Made by a program: the position numbers and the translations under genes
Origin: Cryobacterium gelidum
Lineage (GTDB): Bacteria; Actinomycetota; Actinomycetes; Actinomycetales; Microbacteriaceae
DNA: 64,000 bases
Direction of reading: 5' to 3'
Assembly (NCBI RefSeq): GCF_004403985.1
Contig: NZ_SOHL01000008.1
Location: 124,001 to 188,000, forward strand
Notes under the pieces: generated by a model
What the model was told of the DNA's origin: nothing
Seen by the model: only the letters and a program-made list of their open reading frames with translations
Database searches by the model: none
Shown here: piece by piece, positions 34,708-43,126 of the stretch
How positions within the stretch are numbered: the stretch's first letter is position 1
How the letters are laid out: every line of letters begins with the position of its first letter

Positions 34708-35735
34708 CCATCGTGAAGCCACCCCGTCAACAGAGGGCCCCCGATGTGGCCGGGCTGCTGGGACGGGTGACATCCGGTTTGAGCTCAACGCGGCAGATGC
34801 CGCCGAAAGCTCCCGGGGCGATGAAACCGCCGAAGATTCCCACGCCGCCACGACGGATGCCGACGCCGCCACGACCGCCAGCCGACCTCACGCCGCGGGA
34901 CCAGGCCATCCGTTCGACCCTGGCGATACTCTCGGTGCTGATACTCGGCCTGCTGGGCACCATCACCGTGCTCGGTCACCTTCAGCACTTGGTAAGTCAA
35001 CAGCAGCTCACCAACGCGTTCCGCTTCGAGCTGGCTGAGGGTACCGCCCCGGTGAGCGAGGGCACCGTCGACAAGGTTCTACTCACCGCGGGTACACCCG
35101 TCGCGCTCCTAACCATCCCCTCGATCGGTGTGAACGAGATCGTGGTTGAGGGCACTGACTCTGGCACGCTACGGGCGGGGCCCGGCCATCGCCGCGACAC
35201 GATGCTTCCGGGGCAAGCCGGGTACAGCGTGATCATGGGCAGGGCAGCGGCCTACGGCGGTCCGTTCGCCCGCATTCAAGAATTGCGACCGGGGCAGAAA
35301 TTCACGGTAACCACCGGTCAGGGCGAACACACTTACGCCGTCCTCGGCTTGCGGTATGCCGGCGATCCGACGCCGCCGGCGCTACCAGCCGGTAAAGGCC
35401 GACTGGTACTGGTGACGGCACGTGGGCCGGCCTTTGTGCCCAGCGGCATCGCCCGCGTCGATGCCGAGCTCGTTTCGGAGACGAAGCCCGCCGGCGCTCG
35501 GCAGACCACCTATAACTCCTTGCCGCTGGCCGACCAGGAAATGGCCACGGATACGTCGACGGTCTGGGCGCTTGTCTTCGCGCTTCAGTTCCTTCTTATT
35601 GTCGAACTTGCCGCGGTCTGGGCATTCCGGCGGGTTGGCCTCCGAAAGGCTTGGACCGTGTTTGTTCCCGTGGTCACTGTTGGTGGACTCTTCGTAGCCG
35701 ACCAGCTTGTGCGACTGCTTCCGAATCTGCTCTAG
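34704..35735 (+). CDS. Sortase-fold protein lacking catalytic Cys and His
   Basis: 343 residues: Pro-rich N-terminus (33-60), membrane helix (70-90), sortase domain about 120-258, two C-terminal membrane helices (about 286-306 and 317-337). It follows class E/F-type sortases: IPSIGVNEIVVEG, GPGHRRDTMLPGQAGYSVIMG, YGGPFARIQELRPGQKF, RLVLVT and ARVDAELV. Where active enzymes have GHR, this has Gly179-Arg180-Ala; where they have TC, it has Thr238-Ala239. The catalytic His and Cys are therefore both replaced, while an Arg (251) remains. Probably a pseudoenzyme used for binding or scaffolding in this surface locus. Overlaps the upstream gene (ATGA). Confidence 0.82.
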   Translation: MTIVKPPRQQRAPDVAGLLGRVTSGLSSTRQMPPKAPGAMKPPKIPTPPRRMPTPPRPPADLTPRDQAIRSTLAILSVLILGLLGTITVLGHLQHLVSQQQLTNAFRFELAEGTAPVSEGTVDKVLLTAGTPVALLTIPSIGVNEIVVEGTDSGTLRAGPGHRRDTMLPGQAGYSVIMGRAAAYGGPFARIQELRPGQKFTVTTGQGEHTYAVLGLRYAGDPTPPALPAGKGRLVLVTARGPAFVPSGIARVDAELVSETKPAGARQTTYNSLPLADQEMATDTSTVWALVFALQFLLIVELAAVWAFRRVGLRKAWTVFVPVVTVGGLFVADQLVRLLPNLL

Positions 35736-35754
35736 CAACCCGAAACGAATAGTC

Positions 35755-36765
35755 ATGAAAGAGAACGTGTACGACGACGAGATGACACAGGTGCTTCCCG
35801 CCGCGCAGCCCTCGCCCGCTACGGAGTACCTTCCGCAGCCGGCGCAGCGTGACCGAAAGCTCCGCCTGCCGGCCAGGACCCCGCTCTCGAGCGGGCGTAC
35901 GCGCCTGGCCCCGCCGTGGGGGAAACGCTGGCCGGGCCCCGATCAAGTCGTGGACGCAAACTTCTCTCCGCCAGCACGCACCCTCGCCCCCCTGGCCACC
36001 CTCGAAGGACGCAACGTGTCGGCGTGGTTTGGCGACCGCCAGGTGCTGGATCGGGTCAATCTGACGATGCCCGCCGGCATCATTACCGCCCTAATTGGTC
36101 CATCCGGGTGCGGCAAGTCGACCTTCCTGCGCATTCTCAACCGCATGCATGAGCTGGTACCCTCGGCGAGCCTGGCCGGTGAAGTCCTGCTCGACGGAGA
36201 GGACATTTACGACCCCGAGCGCAAGCTCGTCGACGCTCGCAAGCACATCGGCATGGTCTTCCAGAAGCCCAACCCGTTTCCGGCCATGTCGATCTACGAC
36301 AACGTCGTGGCCGGTCTCACCCTCACCGGACGCCGTGCTTCCAATGACGAAAAAGATCTTCTGGTTGAGAGCTGCCTGACTAAGGCAGGACTGTGGAAAG
36401 AGGTCCAGGACCGGTTGCGCGCTCCTGGCGGTGGACTCTCAGGGGGACAGCAGCAGCGCCTGTGCATTGCCCGATCGCTCGCGGTCACCCCGCGCATTCT
36501 GCTCATGGATGAGCCGTGTTCCGCACTCGATCCCACCTCGACCCGGGTAATCGAAGAGACTATGCTCGAGCTCGCCCACGAGGTCACGATCGTCATCGTC
36601 ACGCACAATATGCAGCAGGCGCAGCGCGTGTCGCAGAACTGCGCTTTCTTTCTGGCAGCGCAAGGCACACCCGGTGGCATCGTGGAACACGGTCCCACCG
36701 ACGCCATGTTTGGTAACCCGATTGATAGCCGCACCGCTGACTACGTCAATGGTCGCTTCGGCTAG
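35755..36765 (+). CDS. pstB: Phosphate-type ABC transporter ATP-binding protein
   Basis: 336 residues from ATG 35755 (ATG 35782 also possible). The ABC domain starts near 82: Walker A GPSGCGKST (115-123), Q-loop MVFQKPNPFPAMSIYDNVVAG, signature LSGGQQQRLCIARSLA, Walker B ILLMDEPCSALDPTST and switch VTHNMQQAQRVS, all PstB-specific. The first 80 residues (Pro/Arg-rich, no domain recognised) are not found in ordinary PstB proteins of 250-270 residues. Last gene of the operon, about 9 kb from pstS; no phoU follows. Confidence 0.93.
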   Translation: MKENVYDDEMTQVLPAAQPSPATEYLPQPAQRDRKLRLPARTPLSSGRTRLAPPWGKRWPGPDQVVDANFSPPARTLAPLATLEGRNVSAWFGDRQVLDRVNLTMPAGIITALIGPSGCGKSTFLRILNRMHELVPSASLAGEVLLDGEDIYDPERKLVDARKHIGMVFQKPNPFPAMSIYDNVVAGLTLTGRRASNDEKDLLVESCLTKAGLWKEVQDRLRAPGGGLSGGQQQRLCIARSLAVTPRILLMDEPCSALDPTSTRVIEETMLELAHEVTIVIVTHNMQQAQRVSQNCAFFLAAQGTPGGIVEHGPTDAMFGNPIDSRTADYVNGRFG

Positions 36766-36800
36766 CGGCCCTGTGGTGAGCGCCGAAGCCAGGAGCGCGG

Positions 36801-37292
36801 TCAGTCGAAGTCGAGGCTGAGCTTGCGCAGCAGCGCCGCCAGGCGTTCCTGGTCGGTCGCTGAGAGGGTGTCGAGCAGGTCGGCTTCCGCGTCGACCAGC
36901 CGGGTGATGGCGGCATCCACTCGGCTGAGCCCGGCGGGCGTCATACCCACCAGAATGCCGCGACCGTCGTTCGGTGCGGAGCGGCGCGTCACCAGCCCGC
37001 GGTCGACCAGCCCGTCGATGCGGTTTGTCATGGTGCCGCTCGAGACGAGTGTCTGCTGCAATAGGGCTTTCGGACTGAGCTCGTAGGGTGTGCCGGCCCG
37101 GCGCAGGGCCGAGAGCACATCGAACTCCCACGAGGCGAGTTCCGAGCGGGAGAACGCGGTGCGGCGGGCCCGATCGAGGTGTTTCGCTAGGCGCGCGACC
37201 CGGCTGAGCACCTGCAACGGCGCGAAATCAAGATCCGGGCGTTCGCGCAGCCACGAATCGACGATCCGATCGACTTCATCATGGCCAGGCAT
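36801..37292 (-). CDS. MarR family transcriptional regulator
   Basis: 163 residues from ATG 37292 (GGAGAA site). Winged helix: SELASWEFDVLSALRRAG, LSPKALLQQTLVSSGTMTNRIDGLVDRGLVTRRSAPNDGRGILVGMTPAG, a classic MarR recognition helix and wing. The N-terminal helix (DEVDRIVDSWLRERPDL) is the dimerisation segment. It converges on pstB and its target is not evident; the closest genes are tRNA-Gln and glmU on the other strand. Confidence 0.92.
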   Translation of the reverse strand: MPGHDEVDRIVDSWLRERPDLDFAPLQVLSRVARLAKHLDRARRTAFSRSELASWEFDVLSALRRAGTPYELSPKALLQQTLVSSGTMTNRIDGLVDRGLVTRRSAPNDGRGILVGMTPAGLSRVDAAITRLVDAEADLLDTLSATDQERLAALLRKLSLDFD

Positions 37293-37413
37293 TTCTCCAT
37301 TATCCTGCTTGTCCGGGGGTTTCCTCGCCGGAGGGTCGTTTGGGGGCCGGGTGTGCGCCGCGAGGCGTGAGAGTCTGGCAGACTTGACTAGTTGCTGGTC
37401 TCGGTCGGCATGG

Positions 37414-37485
37414 TCCGCCATAGTGTAACGGCAGCACGGCAGCCTTTGGAGCTGTTCGGTCCAGGTTCGAATCCTGGTGGCGGAG
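37414..37485 (+). tRNA. tRNA-Gln (anticodon TTG)
   Basis: 72-nt cloverleaf: acceptor TCCGCCA/TGGCGGA, anticodon loop CTTTGGA giving anticodon TTG (reads CAA), T arm CCAGG-TTCGAAT-CCTGG, discriminator G. No CCA is encoded. It lies 35 bases before glmU, a frequent actinobacterial arrangement. Confidence 0.95.
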
Positions 37486-37520
37486 CACTTAATTTCTCTC
37501 ATCACTGCGTTAGGAATACT

Positions 37521-38963
37521 GTGACAGACGCCCGCCTCGCCATCATCGTGTTGGCCGCCGGCCAGGGCACGCGCATGAAGTCCAGTTTGCCCAAGCTGCT
37601 GCATCCGCTCGCCGGAGTTCCCATCGTGAGCCACGTGCTGGCCACCGCGCGTGCCCTCGATGCGGCCCACGTCATTACCGTTGTGCGGCACGAACGCGAC
37701 CTGCTGGCCGCCGTCGTGGCCGAAGACCTGCCGGGCAGCACGATCGTCGACCAGGACGAAATCCCCGGCACCGGCCGGGCCGTCGAGCAGGCCGTCGCCG
37801 CATTGCCGGCCGATTTCGATGGCGACGTGCTCATCATCAACGGTGACGTGCCGCTGCTGAACGCCGCCACGCTCGCTTCGTTCATCGCCTCCCACCGTCA
37901 GGGTGCAGCCGCGGGTACCGTGCTCTCCGCCTACCCGGACGATGCGACCGGCTATGGCCGCATCATCCGCTCGGTCGAAGGCGCTTTCGATCGCATCGTC
38001 GAGCAGAAAGATGCGACGGATGCTGAATTGGCCGTGGCCGAGATCAACGCGGGCGTCTACCTGTTCGGCCTGGCCGCGCTGCGCGAGCAGCTCGACCAGC
38101 TCACGACGGCCAACGCGCAGGGCGAGAAATACCTCACCGATGTGATCGAACTGCTGCGCCGGGCTGGCTCCGAGGTGAGCGCCGTTCCCGTCGCCGACGC
38201 CTGGATCGTGGCCGGCATCAATGATCGGGCCCAGCTCGGCGATACCGCGCAGAAACTCAACGCGCTCATCGTACGTGGTTGGCAGCTCGCCGGCGTGACC
38301 GTGCAAGACCCGGCTACCACCTGGATCGACCTCAAGGCCGTGCTCGCGGCGGACGTCACCCTGCTGCCCGGTACCCAGATTGTCGGGGCCACCGTGGTGG
38401 CTTCCGGCGCGATCATCGGCCCGGATACCACCCTGCGCGACTGCGAAATCGGCGAGGATGCCCGCGTGAATCGCACCGACGCGACCCTGGCGGTCATCGA
38501 GGCCGGGGCATCCGTCGGCCCGTTTTCGTACCTACGGCCGAATACCGTGCTCGGTCCCGACGGCAAGATCGGCGCCTTCGTCGAGACTAAGAACGCCCAG
38601 ATCGGCGCCGGGAGCAAGGTGCCGCACCTGAGTTATGTGGGCGACGCCACCGTCGGTGCGCAGTCGAATATCGGTGCTGGAACAATCTTCGCCAACTACG
38701 ACGGCGTCGCCAAACACCGCTCGACGATCGGGTCGCACGTGCGCACCGGGTCGCACAACGTGTTCGTCGCGCCGATTACAATTGGGGACGGAGCGTACAC
38801 GGGGGCAGGTACGGTCGTCCGCAAGAATGTGCCTGCCGGGGCGCTGGCCATTACGGTGGCTCCCCAGCGCAATATGGATGGCTGGGTCGAGACCAACCGT
38901 GCAGGCACTGCTGCGGCCACAGCTGCCGCAGCGAGCAGCAGCACCACAGAGACTGGAGAATAA
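37521..38963 (+). CDS. glmU: Bifunctional UDP-N-acetylglucosamine pyrophosphorylase / glucosamine-1-phosphate N-acetyltransferase
   Basis: 480 residues from GTG 37521 (AGGA site). N-terminal uridylyltransferase domain (IIVLAAGQGTRMKSSLPKLLHPLAG, then INGDVPLL and EQKDATDAELAVAEINAGVY) and C-terminal left-handed beta-helix acetyltransferase (GPFSYLRPNTVLG, FVETKNAQIG, GDATVGAQSNIGAGTIFANYDG, HNVFVAPITIGDGAYTGAGTVV). It makes UDP-GlcNAc for peptidoglycan. It abuts prs with no gap. Confidence 0.97.
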   Translation: MTDARLAIIVLAAGQGTRMKSSLPKLLHPLAGVPIVSHVLATARALDAAHVITVVRHERDLLAAVVAEDLPGSTIVDQDEIPGTGRAVEQAVAALPADFDGDVLIINGDVPLLNAATLASFIASHRQGAAAGTVLSAYPDDATGYGRIIRSVEGAFDRIVEQKDATDAELAVAEINAGVYLFGLAALREQLDQLTTANAQGEKYLTDVIELLRRAGSEVSAVPVADAWIVAGINDRAQLGDTAQKLNALIVRGWQLAGVTVQDPATTWIDLKAVLAADVTLLPGTQIVGATVVASGAIIGPDTTLRDCEIGEDARVNRTDATLAVIEAGASVGPFSYLRPNTVLGPDGKIGAFVETKNAQIGAGSKVPHLSYVGDATVGAQSNIGAGTIFANYDGVAKHRSTIGSHVRTGSHNVFVAPITIGDGAYTGAGTVVRKNVPAGALAITVAPQRNMDGWVETNRAGTAAATAAAASSSTTETGE

Positions 38964-39941
38964 GTGTCGGAAATCAAGACCAGCGGCGAAAAACGTTTAG
39001 TACTGGTTACGGGGCGAGCGCACCCGCAACTCGCGCTCGATATTGCCACGGAGCTTGGTTCTGAATTGCTCCATACCGACGCGCGCACCTTCGCCAACGG
39101 CGAACTATACGCCCGATTCGATGAGAGCGTGCGCGGGTCGGATGCCTTCGTCATTCAGTCCCACACGGCGCCGATCAATGAATGGCTGATGGAACAGCTC
39201 ATCATGGTGGACGCGCTCAAGCGCGCTTCGGCCAAGCGCATCACCGTCGTCGCCCCGTTCTACCCCTACGCCAGGCAAGACAAGAAGGGGCGCGGCCGCG
39301 AGCCGATCTCGGCGCGCCTCGTCGCCGACCTGTTCAAGGTTGCCGGCGCCGATCGCATCATGTCGATCGATCTGCATGCTGCCCAGATCCAGGGTTTCTT
39401 CGACGGTCCCGTCGACCACCTGTTCGCGATGCCGGTGCTGCTTGAGCACTTCCGCGAGAAGCTCGACCCCGCCACCCTTACCGTAGTCTCGCCCGACATG
39501 GGCCGCGTGCGCGTCGCCGACATCTGGAGCGACCGTCTTGGAGTGCCGCTGGCGATTATCCATAAGCGCCGCGACCCGCTCGTGCCCAACCGGGTCTCCG
39601 TGCACGAAATCGTCGGCCAGGTCGAGGGCCGCGTCTGCCTGCTCGTTGACGACATGATCGACACCGGTCGCACGATCGCCCTGGCGGCCGAAGCCCTGCG
39701 CGAGGCTGGCGCCATCGGCGTCGTCGTCGCTGCCACGCACGCCGTGTTCAGCGACCCGGCTGTGGACATGTTGCAGAACCCGGCCATCAGCGCCGTGGTC
39801 GTCACCGACACCCTGCCGATCCCGCCGGAAAAGCGCTTTCCGACCCTGACGGTGCTGCCGATCGCCCCGCTGTTGGCCCGCGCCATTCATGAGGTCTTCG
39901 ACGAGGGGTCGGTCACCTCGATGTTCGACGGCGCCGCGTAG
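38964..39941 (+). CDS. prs: Ribose-phosphate pyrophosphokinase
   Basis: 325 residues from GTG 38964, directly after the glmU stop. ELGSELLHTDARTFANGELYARFDESVRGSDAFVIQSH, FYPYARQDKKGRGREPISARLVADL (catalytic loop), MSIDLHAAQIQGFF and the PRPP-binding VCLLVDDMIDTGRTI identify class I PRPP synthase. It supplies PRPP for nucleotides, His and Trp. A strong hairpin follows. Confidence 0.97.
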   Translation: MSEIKTSGEKRLVLVTGRAHPQLALDIATELGSELLHTDARTFANGELYARFDESVRGSDAFVIQSHTAPINEWLMEQLIMVDALKRASAKRITVVAPFYPYARQDKKGRGREPISARLVADLFKVAGADRIMSIDLHAAQIQGFFDGPVDHLFAMPVLLEHFREKLDPATLTVVSPDMGRVRVADIWSDRLGVPLAIIHKRRDPLVPNRVSVHEIVGQVEGRVCLLVDDMIDTGRTIALAAEALREAGAIGVVVAATHAVFSDPAVDMLQNPAISAVVVTDTLPIPPEKRFPTLTVLPIAPLLARAIHEVFDEGSVTSMFDGAA

Positions 39942-39978
39942 CGGTCGGTCATCCGGCCGCAGGAGTGGCTAGTTTCGG

Positions 39979-40004
39979 GAGGCGGTGGCTGCGGCCACCG
40001 CCTC
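39979..40004 (+). terminator. Terminator of the glmU-prs operon
   Basis: GAGGCGGTGG (39979-39988) pairs perfectly with CCACCGCCTC (39995-40004), six-base loop, followed by TCGTTCGTT. Located 38 bases after the prs stop. Confidence 0.85.
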
Positions 40005-40153
40005 TCGTTCGTTAACCGCGCGCCACACTGGGTGCGCCAGGAATGCTTGCTTCTACCCGTATCGCGAACATTCGCGCTTTCGCGCCGCCCCACCACGAGC
40101 GTTGGGCTGTGCTCAGGTCTGAAAAGTGCCGACCGGTGGAACTCACCTCGCCG

Positions 40154-40239
40154 AGCCGTGAGTTTCGGCTCGTGTGAGTCGATTTTGGGGCCGAAAGTCA
40201 CGGCTGAGCGGGGTGGACGCAACCAAGCTCACGGCTCAT
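40154..40239. repeat. Inverted-repeat cluster built on AGCCGTGAG
   Basis: AGCCGTGAGTTTCGGC (40154-40169) is matched in inverted orientation by GCCGAAAGTCACGGCT (40190-40205) with one mismatch. A third arm, CTCACGGCTC, follows near 40230. Possible repetitive extragenic element or structured RNA; no neighbouring gene explains it. Confidence 0.6.
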
Positions 40240-40262
40240 GGTGCCGCAGCGCCCCGGGGCCG

Positions 40263-40628
40263 CTAGGTGGGGGTGCCGGGAGATAGCTGGCGAGGCGCAG
40301 AGGGGATGATCCCGAGCGGCGTCACGAAGGTGGCGCGCTCGTTGTCGTCGATGGCATAGCACTGCCAACCGAACCCGCCGGGTCCGGCAAGGTCGAAGCG
40401 GGCGTCGAAGTCGACCGCCGAGGGATAGTACTGGACGACGGCGGTCGCACAGGTGTTGGCGGCGGTGTCGGAGGCGACCCGCACGGTCGTGAGCACGCCC
40501 GGCACGACCAGGGCGATGAGCCCGAACACGACGACGACCCGCATAACGGTCGCGAAGTGCTTGCCGCGCAAGGGGCGGTAGTTATCGTTCGGCTCGTAGC
40601 CGGAGAGTTCAGGGTGATTGTCAGTCAT
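40263..40628 (-). CDS. Small single-pass membrane protein of unknown function
   Basis: 121 residues. A hydrophilic N-terminus (NHPELSGYEPNDNYRPLRG) precedes one membrane helix (VMRVVVVFGLIALVVPGVLTTV, about 28-49) and an outer domain with two Cys (ANTCATAVVQYY, FGWQCYAIDD) that could form a disulfide. No family recognised. Stands alone between prs and gnd, transcribed like gnd. Confidence 0.75.
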   Translation of the reverse strand: MTDNHPELSGYEPNDNYRPLRGKHFATVMRVVVVFGLIALVVPGVLTTVRVASDTAANTCATAVVQYYPSAVDFDARFDLAGPGGFGWQCYAIDDNERATFVTPLGIIPSAPRQLSPGTPT

Positions 40629-40746
40629 GGAGCCCCCAGTCTCTCAGAGCTTGGTGTGAAGCTGCCGGTGAGAAAGAACTGGCCGGAGGCATCCGCTCAA
40701 ACCCTAGGGTAGGAGCGGATGCCGCCGGCCGGCCACGCTGCTGCTG

Positions 40747-42204
40747 TCAGTGTGTAGACGCCTCAGTGACGATCTCGGTGCGGTCGCCAGACCACAGGGT
40801 GTGGAAGGTACCGGGCATGTCGACGCGGTGATAGGTGTGCGCCCCGAAGAAGTCGCGCTGTCCCTGCACCAGGGCGGCTGGCAGACGTTCGCTCGCGAGC
40901 GAGTCGAAGTAGCTCAGGCTGGCACCGAAACCGGGAACCGGGATGCCCGACAGCGCGGCGGTCGAAACCACGCGGCGCCAGGCGGCCTCGCCGGCGGCAA
41001 CGGCCTCGGCGAAGTACGGGTCAACGAGCAGGCTCGGGATGGACGGGTCGTTGGCGTACGCGTCCACGATCCGGTTGAGGAACTGGGCGCGGATGATGCA
41101 ACCGCCGCGCCAGATGGTAGCGATGGCGCCCTTGTCGATGTTCCACTTGTACTTGGCCGCACCGGCGATGATCGCGTCGAAACCCTGAGCGTAGGCGACG
41201 ATCTTCGAGGCATAGAGCGCCTGGCGCACGTCTTCCTGAAAGGTGTGGCCGACGACGGCGAGCTCGGGTCGGGCAGTGATGCTGGCACGCACCGGTCCGC
41301 GCTGCTCCGGGTGGCTCGAGACGGCACGGGCGAAAACCGCCTCGGCGATGCCGCCGACCGGAACGCCGAGGTCGAGGGCGTTCTGCACGGTCCAGACGCC
41401 GGTTCCCTTGGAGCCGGCCTCGTCGAGTACGACGTCGATGAACGGCTCACCGGTCTTGGCATCGACCTGGCGCAGAATCTCGGCGGTGATTTCGATCAGG
41501 TAGCTGTTGAGCTCCCCGCCGTTCCAATCGGTGAAGACGTCGGCGATGGCCTCGGGGGAGTGCCCGCTGACCTTGCGCAGCAGGTCGTAGGCCTCAGCGA
41601 TGAGCTGCATGTCGGCGTATTCGATGCCGTTGTGGATCATCTTGACGAAGTGGCCGGCGCCATCGGTGCCGATGTGCGTGACGCACGGCACGCCGTCGAC
41701 GACGGCGGCGATGGATTCGAGAATGGGTCCGAGGGTCTTGTACGCCTCTACCGAGCCGCCCGGCATGATGCTCGGGCCGTTGAGGGCGCCCTCTTCGCCA
41801 CCGGAGATGCCGGCGCCGACGAAGTTGAGGCCCTTGGCGCTTTGCTCCTTTTCACGACGGATGGTGTCGGTGAAGTCGGCGTTGCCGCCGTCGACGATGA
41901 TGTCGCCGGGTTCGAACAGCTCAGAGAGCTGAGAGATGACGGCGTCGGTTCCGCGGCCGGCCTGCACCATGATGATCGCGGTGCGCGGGCGGGTCAGCGA
42001 GGCGACGAAATCGGCGATGTTCTCAGAGGCCACGAAATTCGCCTCGGGGTGCTCGGTCGTGAGCAGGCGGGTGCGCTCGGGGGAGCGGTTGTAGACCGCG
42101 ACAGTGTTTCCCTCGCGGCCAGCGAGGTTGCGGGCGAGGTTGGAGCCCATCACCGCCAGACCGACGACACCGATATTTGCCTGTGCTGAACCGGACTCTG
42201 ACAC
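40747..42204 (-). CDS. gnd: 6-phosphogluconate dehydrogenase, decarboxylating
   Basis: 485 residues. Rossmann start ANIGVVGLAVMGSNLARNLAGREG, ADFVASLTRPRTAIIMVQAG, IIVDGGNADFTDTIRREKE, LNFVGAGISGGEEGALNGPSIMPGG (substrate loop), catalytic Lys in HFVKMIHNGIEYADMQLIAE and C-terminal FFGAHTYHRVD. Converts 6-phosphogluconate to ribulose-5-phosphate. The gluconokinase at 46418 would supply its substrate. Oriented toward the small membrane protein, away from the catabolic cluster. Confidence 0.97.
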   Translation of the reverse strand: MSESGSAQANIGVVGLAVMGSNLARNLAGREGNTVAVYNRSPERTRLLTTEHPEANFVASENIADFVASLTRPRTAIIMVQAGRGTDAVISQLSELFEPGDIIVDGGNADFTDTIRREKEQSAKGLNFVGAGISGGEEGALNGPSIMPGGSVEAYKTLGPILESIAAVVDGVPCVTHIGTDGAGHFVKMIHNGIEYADMQLIAEAYDLLRKVSGHSPEAIADVFTDWNGGELNSYLIEITAEILRQVDAKTGEPFIDVVLDEAGSKGTGVWTVQNALDLGVPVGGIAEAVFARAVSSHPEQRGPVRASITARPELAVVGHTFQEDVRQALYASKIVAYAQGFDAIIAGAAKYKWNIDKGAIATIWRGGCIIRAQFLNRIVDAYANDPSIPSLLVDPYFAEAVAAGEAAWRRVVSTAALSGIPVPGFGASLSYFDSLASERLPAALVQGQRDFFGAHTYHRVDMPGTFHTLWSGDRTEIVTEASTH

Positions 42205-42303
42205 GTTTTCTCCTTTGGGGCTGAGATCAACAGACCATTTTCAAGGGTACTCCACGTGGCCATGCGGTCGCACATTCATGGATTAGCACGCGCGTGATCG
42301 GGC

Positions 42304-43098
42304 TCAGTGCGTCGGATTGCCGTCCCAGATGCTACTCATCTCGTTGAAGGCGCGTTCCATAATGCCGAGCATGGCTTCGTAGGCTGCCTCGGGATTGCCT
42401 CGCTGAATGGCGCTGGCGACATCGACGTGAAGTTGCAGCGCTTCGTTGTGTGGATGCCGCGGCATCAGCCCGTAGTTCGTTCGACCGGTCAGTACCTCGG
42501 CAACCAGGGTGTTGAGTTTGGCGAACATCTCATTGCCCGAGCTGGCCAGCACCAGGCGGTGAAACTCGATGTCGAGCACGAGAAAGGCTTCGGGGTCGTC
42601 GGCCTGGCCGGCGGCCCACAGCTTGCCGGCCAGCCCCATCAGCTCGCTGGCATCCGCTAGTGGAGCGCGGATGGCGGCGAGCCGGGCGGCCTGCGGTTCA
42701 ATAGCGGTGCGCAGCTCGGTCAGTGAGCGCAACTGGGCGATTCGGGCCGGCGAGGCAAGCCTCCAGCGGATGACCTGTGGGTCATACAGGTTCCACGCTG
42801 ACGCTGGCAGAATTTGTACGCCGACGCGGCGGCGGGAGGCGAGCATGCCCATGGAGGCGAGCACGCGGATGGCTTCGCGAACCACCGATCGCGAGACGCC
42901 GTATCGTTCCTCGAGCTCTTCGATGCGGAAGACCGACTTGCTCGCCAGTTCTCCGGCGCAGATGGCCAGGCCGAGCAGATCGACCACGCGCGCGTGCAGG
43001 CTGGTCGAGGGGGTGCCGTCGTCAAGGCTCGGGGGCGAATCGACGAGCGAGTCGGCGCCGGGCCCGGTCGTCACATTGTGCGTCATGCGCTTGATCAT
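42304..43098 (-). CDS. GntR family (FadR/FCD subgroup) transcriptional regulator
   Basis: 264 residues; ATG 43098 or 43086. N-terminal winged helix (LGLAICAGELASKSVFRIEELEERYGVSRSVVREAIRVLASMGMLASRRRVGVQI) and an all-helical FCD effector domain with conserved metal-ligand-type residues (DIEFHRLVLASSGN, HVDVASAIQRGNPEAAYEAM). It diverges from the sugar-acid cluster and most likely represses it until a sugar-acid intermediate binds (DgoR/GntR-like role, inferred from context). Confidence 0.9.
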   Translation of the reverse strand: MIKRMTHNVTTGPGADSLVDSPPSLDDGTPSTSLHARVVDLLGLAICAGELASKSVFRIEELEERYGVSRSVVREAIRVLASMGMLASRRRVGVQILPASAWNLYDPQVIRWRLASPARIAQLRSLTELRTAIEPQAARLAAIRAPLADASELMGLAGKLWAAGQADDPEAFLVLDIEFHRLVLASSGNEMFAKLNTLVAEVLTGRTNYGLMPRHPHNEALQLHVDVASAIQRGNPEAAYEAMLGIMERAFNEMSSIWDGNPTH

Positions 43099-43114
43099 AT
43101 CGTTACCGCTAAAA

Positions 43115-43126
43115 ACTTGTATAAGT
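43115..43126. promoter_or_regulatory. Candidate GntR operator, ACTTGTATAAGT
   Basis: A near-palindrome (five of six pairs) in the AT-rich divergent region between the regulator and the transporter genes. Its TTGTA half resembles half-sites of FadR-subgroup operators. Assignment is by position and symmetry only. Confidence 0.35.

Larger units (their letters stand above)
39942..40262. other. Gene-free stretch of about 320 bases between prs and the small membrane protein
   Basis: It holds the prs terminator (39979-40004) and, further right, a cluster of inverted copies of AGCCGTGAG. Short open frames here have no ribosome binding site or recognisable product. I see no tRNA, CRISPR or mobile-element signal. 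Confidence 0.7.

Noticed and set aside
36801..38306. Long minus-strand frame (about 500 codons) running through tRNA-Gln and glmU
   Set aside because: Only its last 163 codons make a real protein (MarR family) with a ribosome binding site; the rest is antisense to glmU and the tRNA.
40032..40286. Small plus-strand frame of 84 codons between prs and the membrane protein
   Set aside because: It crosses the inverted-repeat cluster and the end of the opposite gene, has no ribosome binding site and no family likeness.
40747..42189. 479-codon plus-strand frame opposite gnd
   Set aside because: gnd on the minus strand is certain from its motifs; the antisense frame is compositional.
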